Positions 32,598-40,889 of a DNA stretch of 64,000 nucleotides are shown piece after piece. The first letter of the stretch is position 1. Every line of letters starts with the position of its first letter. The DNA lies in the NCBI RefSeq assembly GCF_001423885.1, contig NZ_LMPP01000002.1, forward strand, positions 380,575 through 444,574, in the 5' to 3' direction. The stretch comes from Rathayibacter sp. Leaf185 (GTDB lineage: Bacteria; Actinomycetota; Actinomycetes; Actinomycetales; Microbacteriaceae). The notes beneath the pieces are model-generated. The model made no database searches. It worked only from the letters and a program-made list of their open reading frames with translations, and was not told where the DNA came from. The position numbers and the translations under genes are program-made.

Positions 32598-34795
32598 TCG
32601 AGCGGGTGGACCCGTTCCTCGGCACCGAGGCGACCCTCCTGCCGGAGCCGACGGGGCTCGCGGCGACCTGGTGGTCGCCCAAGCCGCAGATCGGCAACAC
32701 GCATCCGGGGGCGACCTTCCCGCTCGGGATGGTCTCGGCGTGCTCCTACTCCGGCGCGTACCCGACCGGCTACGGCCGGTACGACCTGGCACTCGAGGGC
32801 GTGCCGCCGACGATCCACGACGGCCTCGTCGCCTCCGGATTCACGCACTTCCAGCAATCGGGCACCGGCGCGATCCGGAAGTACTACAACTACCTCCGCG
32901 TCACGCCCATGCTCGAGCCGCTCGACGACCTCGGGCGCAGCTGGGAGCTCGAGGACGAGGTCGCCGAGCCGGGCTACTACGCCGCGACCCTCTCCTCCGG
33001 CATCCGCGCCGAGCTCACCGTCGGACCCTCCTCGGTCGTGCACCGCTACACGTTCCCCGAGCACCGCAGCGCCCGCGTCGTCGTCGACCTCTCGCTGGGC
33101 GGCCTCGCGATCCCGTCGGGCGCGACCGTGCCCCTCCGCTCGCACCTGCACTCGATCTCGCCGGGTGTCGCCGCGGGCGAGGTCGTGATGGAGGGGGCAC
33201 CCCTCGCCGTCCACCTCGAGTGCGACGCCCTGCGCTGGCGGCAGATGCTCTGGTACGACCGTCGGCTGATGCCCGGCGGCACCCGGCTCGATTTCGACCA
33301 CATCCGCCCGACGACGCTCCGCCCGTTCGGGCTGATGTGGGCCGGCCCGAGCGCGGCCGGGCAGACCGTCGAGCTGCGGATGGGCTTCTCGCTCCGCGGG
33401 ACCGATCGCGCCCGCGAGAACCTGCACCGCGACGTGCCGCCCGCCGGCACCGGCTTCGACCAGCGCCGCGATCGCACCCGCAAGACCTGGCGCAAGCGCC
33501 TGCGCTCGATCGCGGTCGACACCCCGTCTGCCGAGCGCGAGACGGTGTTCGCCACGGCGCTCTACCACTCGCTGATCAAGCCCTGCCTGGCGCCCGACGA
33601 GAGCCCCTTCTGGCCCAGCGAGGGCCCCTTCGTCTTCGACATCAGCACGATGTGGGACATCTACCGCACCCAGCTCCCGCTGCTCACCGCGCTCGTCCCC
33701 GACCGCGCGATCGAGATCGGAGCGGCGCTGCTCACCATCTGCGAGGAGGAGGGCAACTTCCCGATCGGCTACCGGATGGCCAAGGGCAGCGACCGCTTCT
33801 CGCGCCAGGGCAGCGCCCTCGCGCACACCTTCCTCGCCGATCTCTGCCGCCTCGGGCTGTCGGGCATCGACTGGGAGGCGGCGCTCGTGCACATGAGCGA
33901 GGACCTCAAGCGCACCTACGGCGAGGAGTTCCTCGCCGTGGGCGAGGCGCATCCGATCAGCCACACCCTCGATCTCGCGCACGGCTACTGGTGCACCGCG
34001 GTCGTCGCGCGGCACGTCGGCGACCGCGTGCTCGCCGAGCAGCTCGAGGAGAAGGCGGCGCAGTGGGTGAACGCCTACGACCTGCGATCGGGGCTGCTCA
34101 AGGACTCGACCTACTACGAGGGCACCCGGCACAACTACTCGTTCCGGCTGCTGCACGACATGGCCGGCCGCATCGCGCTGAGCGGAGGCGACGACGCGTT
34201 CGTCGCCCAGCTCGACGAATTCTTCGGCTACGGCGCCGAGGCGGTCGTGCAGCCGGGCCTGCGCCCCGACCGCGCCGAGATGCTCGCGGGCGCGGCCCTC
34301 GGGCGCTTCGAGGGGCTGAACAACGAGCCCGACATGGAGGCGCCCTGGGCGTACCACTACGCGGGCCGCCCCGATCGCACGGCCGAGATCGTGCACGCGG
34401 TCGTGCACCAGCGCTTCGCGACGGGTCGCGGCGGCCTGCCGGGCAACGACGACTCCGGCGGACTCAGCTCCTGGTACGTCTGGGCGAGCCTCGGGCTCTT
34501 CCCGGTCGCCGGCCAGGGCCTGCTGCTGGTCAACGCGCCGGCGTTCGCGCGGGCCTCGCTCGCGGTCGGCGGTGGCGACTTCGAGATCCGCACCACCGGA
34601 TTCGTCGAGCCCGTGCCCGGCGGACCGGTCCAGTACGTGCAGTCGGCCGAGCTGAACGGCGAGCCCCTCGAGGCGAGTGTCATCAGCGCCGCCGACCTGC
34701 ATCGCGGCGGCGAGCTGACGCTGCACCTCGGGGCCGAGCCCGTCGGCTGGGGGAGCGCGGTCGCCCACCGGCCGCCCTCGTTCCCGCTCCGCTGA
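32594..34795 (+). CDS. GH92 alpha-mannosidase-like hydrolase
   Basis: The 733-residue protein shows GH92 landmarks: VDPFLGTE and GNTHPGATFPLGMVSACS at the N-terminal beta-sandwich domain, and LPGNDDSGGLSSWYVWASLGLFPVAG in the alpha/alpha-barrel. GH92 enzymes are calcium-dependent exo-alpha-mannosidases acting on N-glycan-type linkages. No signal peptide is visible. GTG 32594 is the first start in frame and overlaps a short leader ORF. A GT4 gene follows after 88 nt, but with its own ribosome site. Specific linkage is unknown. Confidence 0.9.
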   Translation: MIERVDPFLGTEATLLPEPTGLAATWWSPKPQIGNTHPGATFPLGMVSACSYSGAYPTGYGRYDLALEGVPPTIHDGLVASGFTHFQQSGTGAIRKYYNYLRVTPMLEPLDDLGRSWELEDEVAEPGYYAATLSSGIRAELTVGPSSVVHRYTFPEHRSARVVVDLSLGGLAIPSGATVPLRSHLHSISPGVAAGEVVMEGAPLAVHLECDALRWRQMLWYDRRLMPGGTRLDFDHIRPTTLRPFGLMWAGPSAAGQTVELRMGFSLRGTDRARENLHRDVPPAGTGFDQRRDRTRKTWRKRLRSIAVDTPSAERETVFATALYHSLIKPCLAPDESPFWPSEGPFVFDISTMWDIYRTQLPLLTALVPDRAIEIGAALLTICEEEGNFPIGYRMAKGSDRFSRQGSALAHTFLADLCRLGLSGIDWEAALVHMSEDLKRTYGEEFLAVGEAHPISHTLDLAHGYWCTAVVARHVGDRVLAEQLEEKAAQWVNAYDLRSGLLKDSTYYEGTRHNYSFRLLHDMAGRIALSGGDDAFVAQLDEFFGYGAEAVVQPGLRPDRAEMLAGAALGRFEGLNNEPDMEAPWAYHYAGRPDRTAEIVHAVVHQRFATGRGGLPGNDDSGGLSSWYVWASLGLFPVAGQGLLLVNAPAFARASLAVGGGDFEIRTTGFVEPVPGGPVQYVQSAELNGEPLEASVISAADLHRGGELTLHLGAEPVGWGSAVAHRPPSFPLR

Positions 34796-34883
34796 CGCCG
34801 CTGCGCCGACGCACTGCGCTGTCACCCCTGCGCCGACCACCTGACCACCACCCCCCTGACCCCGATCGCCCCGAAGGAGACCC

Positions 34884-36194
34884 ATGGACCAGAGCACGCA
34901 CGACCAGACCGTGCAGAACCGACTCGTCATCGTGGTCCGCGCGGATCCGGTGATCTGCGGACACTCGGTCGAGGCCCGCAACCTCGCCGAGACCGCCCTC
35001 GAGCGCGGCTTCGACGAGGTGCGCATCGTCACCTGGCCGATCGAGCGCCTCCAGGCTGCGGGCCTCCCGCTCAAGCCGCTCGACGCGGTGCTGCCGTACA
35101 GCGACGGCATCATCGTCGAGCGCCCCGAGCCGGTCGGCGACTACAAGGTGCCCGACGGCCGGTTCCTCGCCGGCATGGTCGGCCGCCTGGTCGAGCTGTT
35201 CACCGACGGTGTGCCCACGGTCTGCCTGTCGCTCTACCTCAGCCCCCACACCATCGCGGTGTCGGACGCCCTCCGCGCCGCCTGGAGCACGGGACTCCCC
35301 GTCGACGTCACCACGGTCGCCGAGGCGGTCGGGTCCGACGTCACCAACGTGGTCCGCCGCGCGGTGGAGGAGGGACGCCTCGGCGCCGCCGCCCACATCT
35401 TCGCCTCGTACCTCTCGCAGGACCACTGCGTCGCCGTCTCGGAGTACACCCGCGACCTCATCGTCGAGGAGGCCGAGCGGATCGACGCCGCGCACGGCAC
35501 CCGCTTCGCCGAGCAGTGCCGCGCCCGCATCGAGATCTCGTACCCGGCGATCGACTCCGATGCCTACACGCACCTCGATCCCGCCGTCGTCGACGAGGTC
35601 GTCCGCGCGCGGGGTCTGCGCAGCGACGGCTACGTCCTCTTCCTCTCGCGCCTCACCGAGGCGAAGGGCGTCGAGGATCTCATCGGCGGCTTCGAGCGCA
35701 GCCGCGTTCACGCCGACCACGAGCTCGTCATCGCGGGGCGCGGCCCTCAGGAGGCGGAGCTGCGCCGTCTCGCGGCCGCGTCACCTCTCGCGCACCGCAT
35801 CCGCTTCCTCGATGACGTCGGCGACGCCGAGAAGCCCTACCTGATGGCAGGCTGCTCCGCGTTCGTGCTGCCGTCGAAGCCGCGCCCCGAGTTCGTCGAG
35901 ACCTTCGGGATCGCCCTCGCCGAGAAGATGCTGGCCGGAGGCGGCCCCGTCATCACGACCCTCACCGGCGGCATCGGCGAGGCGATCGGCGAGCACGCCT
36001 TCATCACGCCCGTCGACGATCCCGCGACGATCGCGGCTCTCCTCGACCACGTGATCCTCGATCTGTCAGCGGAGGAGAGGGCTCACCGTGCGCTCGCCGC
36101 CCGCGACTACGCCCTGCAGTTCGACCGCCGCACCGTGTTCGACCGCTTGTTCGCGCGGGTCCCACGCCCGGTGCGGGCCGAGCACGCGCTCTAG
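34884..36194 (+). CDS. GT4-family glycosyltransferase
   Basis: The 436-residue protein has a C-terminal GT-B domain with YVLFLSRLTEAKGVEDLIGG, VIAGRGPQEAELRRL and RPEFVETFGIALAEKML, the donor-binding and EX7E-type region of GT4 retaining transferases. The N-terminal domain resembles sucrose-synthase-like GT4 members in having VICGHSVEARNLAETALERG. It may build a surface or storage glycoconjugate; donor and acceptor are unknown. AAGGAG lies 6 nt before ATG 34884. Confidence 0.83.
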   Translation: MDQSTHDQTVQNRLVIVVRADPVICGHSVEARNLAETALERGFDEVRIVTWPIERLQAAGLPLKPLDAVLPYSDGIIVERPEPVGDYKVPDGRFLAGMVGRLVELFTDGVPTVCLSLYLSPHTIAVSDALRAAWSTGLPVDVTTVAEAVGSDVTNVVRRAVEEGRLGAAAHIFASYLSQDHCVAVSEYTRDLIVEEAERIDAAHGTRFAEQCRARIEISYPAIDSDAYTHLDPAVVDEVVRARGLRSDGYVLFLSRLTEAKGVEDLIGGFERSRVHADHELVIAGRGPQEAELRRLAAASPLAHRIRFLDDVGDAEKPYLMAGCSAFVLPSKPRPEFVETFGIALAEKMLAGGGPVITTLTGGIGEAIGEHAFITPVDDPATIAALLDHVILDLSAEERAHRALAARDYALQFDRRTVFDRLFARVPRPVRAEHAL

Positions 36195-36202
36195 GCCCGA
36201 GG

Positions 36203-36469
36203 TCAGACGAGGGGACGTTCGTCCGGCGCGGCCTGAGCGAGGAGCCACAGGCGGTGCCGGACGAAGCGGAGGGTGAAGCTGCGGCGCTCGGCGCCTCCGA
36301 TCCGCTCGGCGAGCACGCGGATGCCGAGGACGGCCACGACGCTCCAGTGCTCGAAGCCGTCGGAGACGACGGCCGTGAAGACGTCGCCGGGAGCGACGTC
36401 GTGCTCGGACTCGCTGCCCAGGGCGCCCTGAGTGGTGGTCTGCGGTTCTCGGGACATCTCGATGGTCAT
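36203..36469 (-). CDS. hypothetical protein of 88 residues
   Basis: The small protein has GDVFTAVVSDGFEHWSVVAVLGIRVL followed by SFTLRFVRHRLWLLAQAAP, mixed beta and helix. No known domain was recognised. CAGGAG lies 7 nt before ATG 36469, which decides the start over ATG 36457. Confidence 0.65.
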   Translation of the reverse strand: MTIEMSREPQTTTQGALGSESEHDVAPGDVFTAVVSDGFEHWSVVAVLGIRVLAERIGGAERRSFTLRFVRHRLWLLAQAAPDERPLV

Positions 36470-36788
36470 CGCGCCGACTCCTGACAGGGCGGACCTCACG
36501 GTGGTGCTTCGGGGAGTGGGCGTCGTGTCCGACCGCCGGACGCGTGAGGGGGCTCGGCGCTCGACGGTCGGTCATGAGTGCGACTCGAGGGGACGAGCCC
36601 GCCGAAACGTCCTTTGCGTCGCCCTCGAAGTGTAGGGCGGACAGATCGGGGGTGGCGCAAAATGTCAAGCACTTGCGAGCTGCTTCGAATGCAGAGCTCA
36701 CCGTTGGAAAGAGGAGAGGCCCGCCTCCCTCGGGAGACGGGCTTCAGATGGGGCGGCCGCTCGATCGGGAGCGGTCCGACTCCTGAGG
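36470..36788. other. 319-bp intergenic region
   Basis: No ORF with a ribosome site is convincing in either strand. The right side carries two hairpins placed after the DUF7882-like gene. The left side should hold the promoter of the 88-residue protein. A lower-GC patch lies at 36656-36692 (CAAAATGTCAAG onward). Confidence 0.6.
36719..36774 (-). terminator. paired hairpins downstream of the DUF7882-like gene
   Basis: GCCCG-C-CTCCC pairs with GGGAG-A-CGGGC (36719-36742) with one mismatch, and CCGCTC pairs with GAGCGG (36757-36774). They lie 15-70 nt past the stop of the minus-strand gene and are the likely terminator. Confidence 0.55.
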
Positions 36789-37127
36789 TCAGGCCGCGGT
36801 CTCGGTCCGGCGCATCGGCACGGCGGTGCTAGCGGGCTCCGCGACGATGCGCAGTCCCGCTCCGCTGTTCGCGCGCTCCATCAGGGCCTCGACCCATTCC
36901 GGGTTGATCGTGGGCTGGCGGCTGCCCTTGAACTCGAACTGGATCGGGATGGTGGGGTGCATCCACACCCCGCGACGGCCGGTTCCCGACTGCGGGCTGG
37001 CGTCGAGGGTGAGCAGGAAGCGCTCGTCCCGGCGGAACTTGTTGATGATGACGATCTGGAGGTGGGCGAGCGCCCGATCCTCGACCTCGATGGCGGCGGG
37101 AGGCGTTCCGTACAGGATGTTGCCCAT
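36789..37127 (-). CDS. DUF7882-like conserved protein
   Basis: The 112-residue protein begins MGNILYGTPPAAIEVEDRAL and contains ALAHLQIVIINKFRRDERF. This pattern is common in Microbacteriaceae proteins now grouped as DUF7882 and often mislabelled as DNA ligase. It has no nuclease or ligase motif. GGAGAAG precedes ATG 37127. Its promoter region shares the TAGACA motif with the adjacent marR and kinase genes, suggesting control by that MarR. Confidence 0.7.
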   Translation of the reverse strand: MGNILYGTPPAAIEVEDRALAHLQIVIINKFRRDERFLLTLDASPQSGTGRRGVWMHPTIPIQFEFKGSRQPTINPEWVEALMERANSGAGLRIVAEPASTAVPMRRTETAA

Positions 37128-37174
37128 GGTCTTCTCCGATCAGACGAGTAGCGGGTGCGGGAACACCCTATCGC

Positions 37175-37206
37175 TAGACAGGCTTCCTACTAGTCAAGCT
37201 AGTTAG
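37175..37206. promoter_or_regulatory. putative MarR site upstream of the DUF7882-like gene
   Basis: TAGACAGGC (37175-37183) is followed by TAGTCAAGCTAGTTAG (37191-37206). The same words recur upstream of the marR and kinase genes. Confidence 0.5.
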
Positions 37207-37292
37207 TTCGAGTCGGAGATCGACGGAACGTCCCGTGGCCGACTGCACGCGGGTGCGATGAACGGATCGAGCCGCTCAGGAGTCGACCGACG

Positions 37293-37877
37293 TCAGGCTC
37301 GGCGGCGCTGGAACTCGAGGTCGACGAGGTCGAGCTCCGAGTCGTCCGCTGCGGTGTCGGCCGAGTCGACGCCCGCGGCCTGCGCCGGCTTCTCGACGAT
37401 CTCGCGCATGGTCTCGAGGAATCGGATCACGGTGGCGGCCTCGGCCCCCGTGAGCTGTTCGGCGGCCTCGAGCATGCGGCGGTGCATCTCGTCGAGCGTC
37501 TCGCGGACCTCGCGGTGCGACGTGGGAGTCGCGACGATGCGGATGGCGCGGCGGTCGCTCGGATGCGGCTGGCGCTCTACGTGGCCGCTCTTGACCAGGC
37601 GGTCGATGAGCACCGTCGTCGAGGCGGAGGAGATGCCGAGGTAGGCGGCCAGGTCCTTCGGGCTCACGTGCTGACCCGACTGCTGTCGACGCATCAGGAA
37701 CTGCACGGCCATGAGGTCGTTCTCGCCCATGCCCATCGATCCGCGCGTGCGGCGGCGCATCGCCGACTCGGCGGTCCGGAAGGCCCTCATCGACGCCAGC
37801 ACCTCGACCGCACCGGGCTCGCTCGTCGCTCCGGGGTACCAGAAGGCCCCGGATCGATTCGTCGAGGCGTCGTCCAT
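37293..37877 (-). CDS. MarR-family regulator
   Basis: The 194-residue protein has a winged-helix domain at about residues 50-125: LAAYLGISSASTTVLIDRLVKSGHV is the recognition helix region and HPSDRRAIRIVATP the wing. The C-terminal 40 residues are acidic. It has no redox cysteine. TAAACT on the minus strand (37885-37890) ends 7 nt before its ATG, so the transcript is probably leaderless and the site TAGACAGAC overlaps the promoter, consistent with autorepression. Confidence 0.87.
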   Translation of the reverse strand: MDDASTNRSGAFWYPGATSEPGAVEVLASMRAFRTAESAMRRRTRGSMGMGENDLMAVQFLMRRQQSGQHVSPKDLAAYLGISSASTTVLIDRLVKSGHVERQPHPSDRRAIRIVATPTSHREVRETLDEMHRRMLEAAEQLTGAEAATVIRFLETMREIVEKPAQAAGVDSADTAADDSELDLVDLEFQRRRA

Positions 37878-37884
37878 GCCGATC

Positions 37885-37897
37885 AGTTTAGACAGAC
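37885..37897. promoter_or_regulatory. marR leaderless -10 with TAGACA motif
   Basis: Minus-strand TAAACT (37885-37890) overlaps plus-strand TAGACAGAC (37889-37897), a relative of the motifs at 37175 and 37983. Confidence 0.5.
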
Positions 37898-37974
37898 ACG
37901 TAGCAAGAACGTCTAGTTATGCATATCCCCGCGCTGGCACTTGCTTCGGGTCGGTGCGCGGGGTACAACTCAGA

Positions 37975-38004
37975 TAGCTAGTTAGACAAGCTAGCGATTA
38001 TGAT
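37975..38004 (+). promoter_or_regulatory. kinase promoter with inverted repeat and TAGACA motif
   Basis: GCTAG-N9-CTAGC (37977-37995) encloses TAGACAAGC and is followed by the -10-like TATGAT at 37999-38004. Binding here would block the kinase promoter. Confidence 0.55.
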
Positions 38005-38054
38005 GAACCGGGTCTGCGCCTCCGACCCTGTCGCTGTCGAGAAGGAGGATCGAG

Positions 38055-39008
38055 ATGCCCGCAGCAGCGGAACTCGTCGACCACCTCCTCGGGGCGACCC
38101 TGCTCGACCGCTACCTCCTGCTCGAGCGCATCGGGGCGGGTGGCAGTGGCGTCGTGTACCGCGCCCGCGACCTCCGTCTCGCTCGGGCCGTCGCGGTGAA
38201 GGTGCACCGCTCGGCCGCCGACACCCCGGACGAGCGCTCCCGTCGCGAGCGCGAGACGCGCCTCCAGATCGACTCACGGCACCCGTCCATCGTCGATGTC
38301 CTCGACCAGGGCGAGGCGGGGGAGTCGTCGTTCCTCGTGCTCGAGTACTTCGCCGCCGCCGATCCCGCAGCGCGGTGGTTCACCTCGGGCGACGCGCGGC
38401 TCCTCGCTGAGGTCGGCGCTCAGATCGCCGATGCGCTCGCGCACCTGCACGAGCAGGGCGTCGTGCACCGCGATGTGAAGCCCGAGAACGTCCTCGTCCG
38501 CTCGCGCCCGGTCCCCTCCGGTACCGCGCTCTGCGAGGCGAAGCTCAGCGACTTCGGCATCGCCCGGTCGCTCGAGGATGCCCGGCTGACCCGCTCCGAC
38601 GTCCTCGTGGGCACAGCCGCCTACCTGAGCCCCGAGAGTCTCGGCTCCGGTGACGTCGGACCCGCTTCGGACGTGTACTCCCTCGGTCTGGTGCTGCTCG
38701 AAGCGCTCTCGGGCGCCCGCGCCTACAGCGGCACGACGCTCGAGATCTCGCTGCAGCGGATGCACCACGCACCGGTGATCCCCGCCTCGGTCCCGCAGCA
38801 CTGGCGTTCTCTGATCGCGGCCATGACGGCCCTGGACCCCGCCGCACGCCCCTCCGCTCGCGAGGTCGCCCGGCGTCTGTGGGCGGAGGTGCACGGCGCG
38901 CCGCCGGTCGAACCGGAACGGATGCGTCTGCAGGGGGCCCTCGCCACGCTCGCGGCGCTCGCCGTCGGAGCCTTGTCGACCCTCGCCGTGGCGGGCTGGC
39001 CGGCCTGA
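38055..39008 (+). CDS. Ser/Thr protein kinase with one C-terminal membrane helix
   Basis: The 317-residue protein has a complete Hanks-type kinase domain. It shows the glycine loop RIGAGGSGVVY, Lys49 (AVKVH), the catalytic loop HRDVKPEN with Asp140, Asp166 of DFG and VGTAAYLSPE in the activation segment. The only other element is one hydrophobic helix at about 288-312, with no extracellular sensor such as PASTA, so it lacks the usual PknB layout. AAGGAGG lies 6 nt before ATG. Its substrate is unknown; neighbouring MarR and DUF7882-like genes may share its regulation. Confidence 0.9.
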   Translation: MPAAAELVDHLLGATLLDRYLLLERIGAGGSGVVYRARDLRLARAVAVKVHRSAADTPDERSRRERETRLQIDSRHPSIVDVLDQGEAGESSFLVLEYFAAADPAARWFTSGDARLLAEVGAQIADALAHLHEQGVVHRDVKPENVLVRSRPVPSGTALCEAKLSDFGIARSLEDARLTRSDVLVGTAAYLSPESLGSGDVGPASDVYSLGLVLLEALSGARAYSGTTLEISLQRMHHAPVIPASVPQHWRSLIAAMTALDPAARPSAREVARRLWAEVHGAPPVEPERMRLQGALATLAALAVGALSTLAVAGWPA

Positions 39009-39110
39009 CCGGGCTCGCAGGCGCCGTCGAGGCGGTCTGAGTACGCTTCCGAGCGTCCCTCGACCGACCCCGACCGCCCGCCGACGCGGGCCTCGAACGG
39101 AGCCGATCCC

Positions 39111-39575
39111 ATGAGCCCGCGCCGCCTCTTCCGCCTCCTGTCGATCGTCGAGGCCGTGACCTGGACCCTGCTGATCGCGGGAATGCTGCTCAAGTACGTC
39201 GTGCGCGCGGGCGACTGGCCGGTGAGCGTCGCCGGGCCGATCCACGGCTTCGCGTTCCTCGCCTACGGAGCCGCCGCCCTCGTCCTCGCGGTCAATCAGC
39301 GCTGGTCCGCGGGCGCGACGCTGCTCGCGGTGGCCAGCGCGGTCGTCCCCTACGCGACGGTCCCGCTCGAGCGCGGCTTCGAGCGCCGCGGGATGCTCGA
39401 GGGTCCGTGGCGGCGCGAGGCCGGATCCGACCCGCGAGACCGGGGGATCCTCAGCCGGCTGCTCCGCTGGGCGCTCGGTCGTCCCGTCCTCGCGGGCGCC
39501 GTGGTGCTGGCGGCGGTCGCCGCGGTGTTCGGCGCGCTGCTGGTCGTCGGCCCGCCCGGGGGCGGCGCGGCCTGA
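39111..39575 (+). CDS. DUF3817 membrane protein
   Basis: The 154-residue protein has the DUF3817 pattern: FRLLSIVEAVTWTLLIAGML, PIHGFAFLAYG and VVPYATVPLERG. It has three helices plus one further C-terminal helix (about 127-147). Function is unknown; such proteins are widespread in actinobacteria. A TACGCT -10-like element lies about 65 nt upstream, and its stop nearly abuts the convergent gene. Confidence 0.82.
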   Translation: MSPRRLFRLLSIVEAVTWTLLIAGMLLKYVVRAGDWPVSVAGPIHGFAFLAYGAAALVLAVNQRWSAGATLLAVASAVVPYATVPLERGFERRGMLEGPWRREAGSDPRDRGILSRLLRWALGRPVLAGAVVLAAVAAVFGALLVVGPPGGGAA

Positions 39576-39576
39576 G

Positions 39577-39984
39577 CTAGACCTTCGCGCGGACGCGGTT
39601 GTTGCGGGCGGCGTGCTCGAGCTCGACCAGGCCGAGGTGCTCGAGGAGCGGCGGCAGGTAGACGCCGAAGCGCCCGCGGTAGCCGCGGCGGAGTCCGTAC
39701 CAGCCGCCGACCGGATTCGCCTCGTCGCGTCCGAACGCCTCGACGCTGCCGGCGGGCGCGGGCTTGCTCTCGTCGGCGCCGCCCAGGGGGACCCACCCGC
39801 CCTGCTGGAGCAGCCAGGCATGCAGATCGGTGACGGCGCGCAGCTGGTAGGTGAGCGTCGTCGAGCCGACCGTGCAGACGAGGGTCTCGCCGTCGCGATG
39901 CATCGTGTACGCGGAGGTGCCGGGAGCGGTGGTGAGCGCGAGGCGGGCGTCGGCGCCGCCGATGATCGCCGTGATGTCGGACAT
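39577..39984 (-). CDS. hypothetical protein of 135 residues
   Basis: The protein has no signal or membrane segment. It contains ADARLALTTAPGTSAYTMHRDG near the start and a conserved-looking GWYGLRRGYRGRFGVYLPPLLEHLG, typical of a small enzyme-like or DUF domain of actinobacteria that I could not name. The start ATG 39984 is the first in frame. A repeat element lies just upstream. Confidence 0.65.
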   Translation of the reverse strand: MSDITAIIGGADARLALTTAPGTSAYTMHRDGETLVCTVGSTTLTYQLRAVTDLHAWLLQQGGWVPLGGADESKPAPAGSVEAFGRDEANPVGGWYGLRRGYRGRFGVYLPPLLEHLGLVELEHAARNNRVRAKV

Positions 39985-40050
39985 GCCCGCGAGGCTACGC
40001 GCGTGCCCGCTCGAGTGGTGGGGTGCGGCGCCTCTCGGACGTCCTGCCCG

Positions 40051-40184
40051 CTGATCGAGCCCGCAGCCCGCGCAGCGGGCGCATCGAGATCCACCAGTAT
40101 CGGAAGGCCGGATCAGGAGGCCGATCTGCGGACGCCGACGGGTCTCGAGACGTCCCTGCCGGGCTGCGGGCTCGACCAGCAGGC
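40051..40184. repeat. inverted pair of dispersed palindromic units
   Basis: Two units face each other: the left, read on the minus strand, and the right at about 40139-40184 share GGTCTCGA/GATCTCGA, GGGCTGCGGGCTCGA and CCAG blocks. GTCTCGAGAC (40142-40151) is itself a palindrome. A third copy lies at 63524-63570. Similar sequences are familiar as REP-like elements in Microbacteriaceae, but this was not searched. Confidence 0.65.
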
Positions 40185-40212
40185 GGGGGACCGTGCCGGG
40201 CGGCGTCGGGCG

Positions 40213-40779
40213 CTACCTCGTCTCGACGTCGATCAGGATCTCGGCCGCGCGGCGGGCGTGCAGGGCCGACTCCGGAGTGCCCGCGATCGCCGCGGTGGTC
40301 TGCGCGCCCTCGGCCAGGATCGCCAGCTGTGCCGCGAGCTCGGCGCCGCCACCCGCCTCCTCGGCGAGGGTCCCGAGGAACTGCTGGAACGACTCCTTGT
40401 GCTCGCGGGCGAGCCGGGCGACGGAGGGGTTCGAGGAGCCGAGCTCGCCGAAGGCGTTGATGAAGCCGCAGCCTCGGAAGGAGTCCTCGGAGAACCAGTC
40501 GAAGAGGAAGTCGTAGATGGCCAGGAGCTTCTCGCGGGCGCCCGATGCGGAGTCGACGCGGGCCGTGACACCCTCCGACCAGTGCTCGTGGCGGCCCTGC
40601 AGCACCGCGACGACGACCGCCTCCTTGCTCGGGAACTCGGAGTACAGGCGCTTGAGCGAGACCCCGGCGGCCGTCCGGAGCTCGTCCATCCCGACCGACT
40701 GGATGCCGCGCTCGTAGTAGAGCCGATCGGCGGCGGCGAGGATCGCCTCGCGGGGGGCGCGCTCGAGAGTGGGGGCCAT
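40213..40779 (-). CDS. TetR-family regulator
   Basis: The 188-residue protein has a TetR HTH at about residues 8-55 (GMDELRTAAGVSLKRLYSEFPSKEAVV) and a TetR_C region with RGCGFINAFGELG. This subgroup often regulates divergent oxidoreductases. It is divergent from the quinone-oxidoreductase-like gene with about 110 bp between, so local control of that gene is likely. The inducer is unknown. Confidence 0.87.
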   Translation of the reverse strand: MAPTLERAPREAILAAADRLYYERGIQSVGMDELRTAAGVSLKRLYSEFPSKEAVVVAVLQGRHEHWSEGVTARVDSASGAREKLLAIYDFLFDWFSEDSFRGCGFINAFGELGSSNPSVARLAREHKESFQQFLGTLAEEAGGGAELAAQLAILAEGAQTTAAIAGTPESALHARRAAEILIDVETR

Positions 40780-40889
40780 CCCCCCATGGTAGGCGCTCCG
40801 GGAACGGGCGTTCTCGGCAGGCGGCAGCGCAGACGCTCCGGTGTCGGACGTCGCTGCTAGCGTCGCCGCATCGAGGAGAGGTGGAGCAG

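Noticed and set aside
36432-36832. Short ORFs in the 319-bp gap near 36.5 kb
   Set aside because: No ribosome sites and no recognisable or plausible protein pattern; they cross the terminator hairpins.
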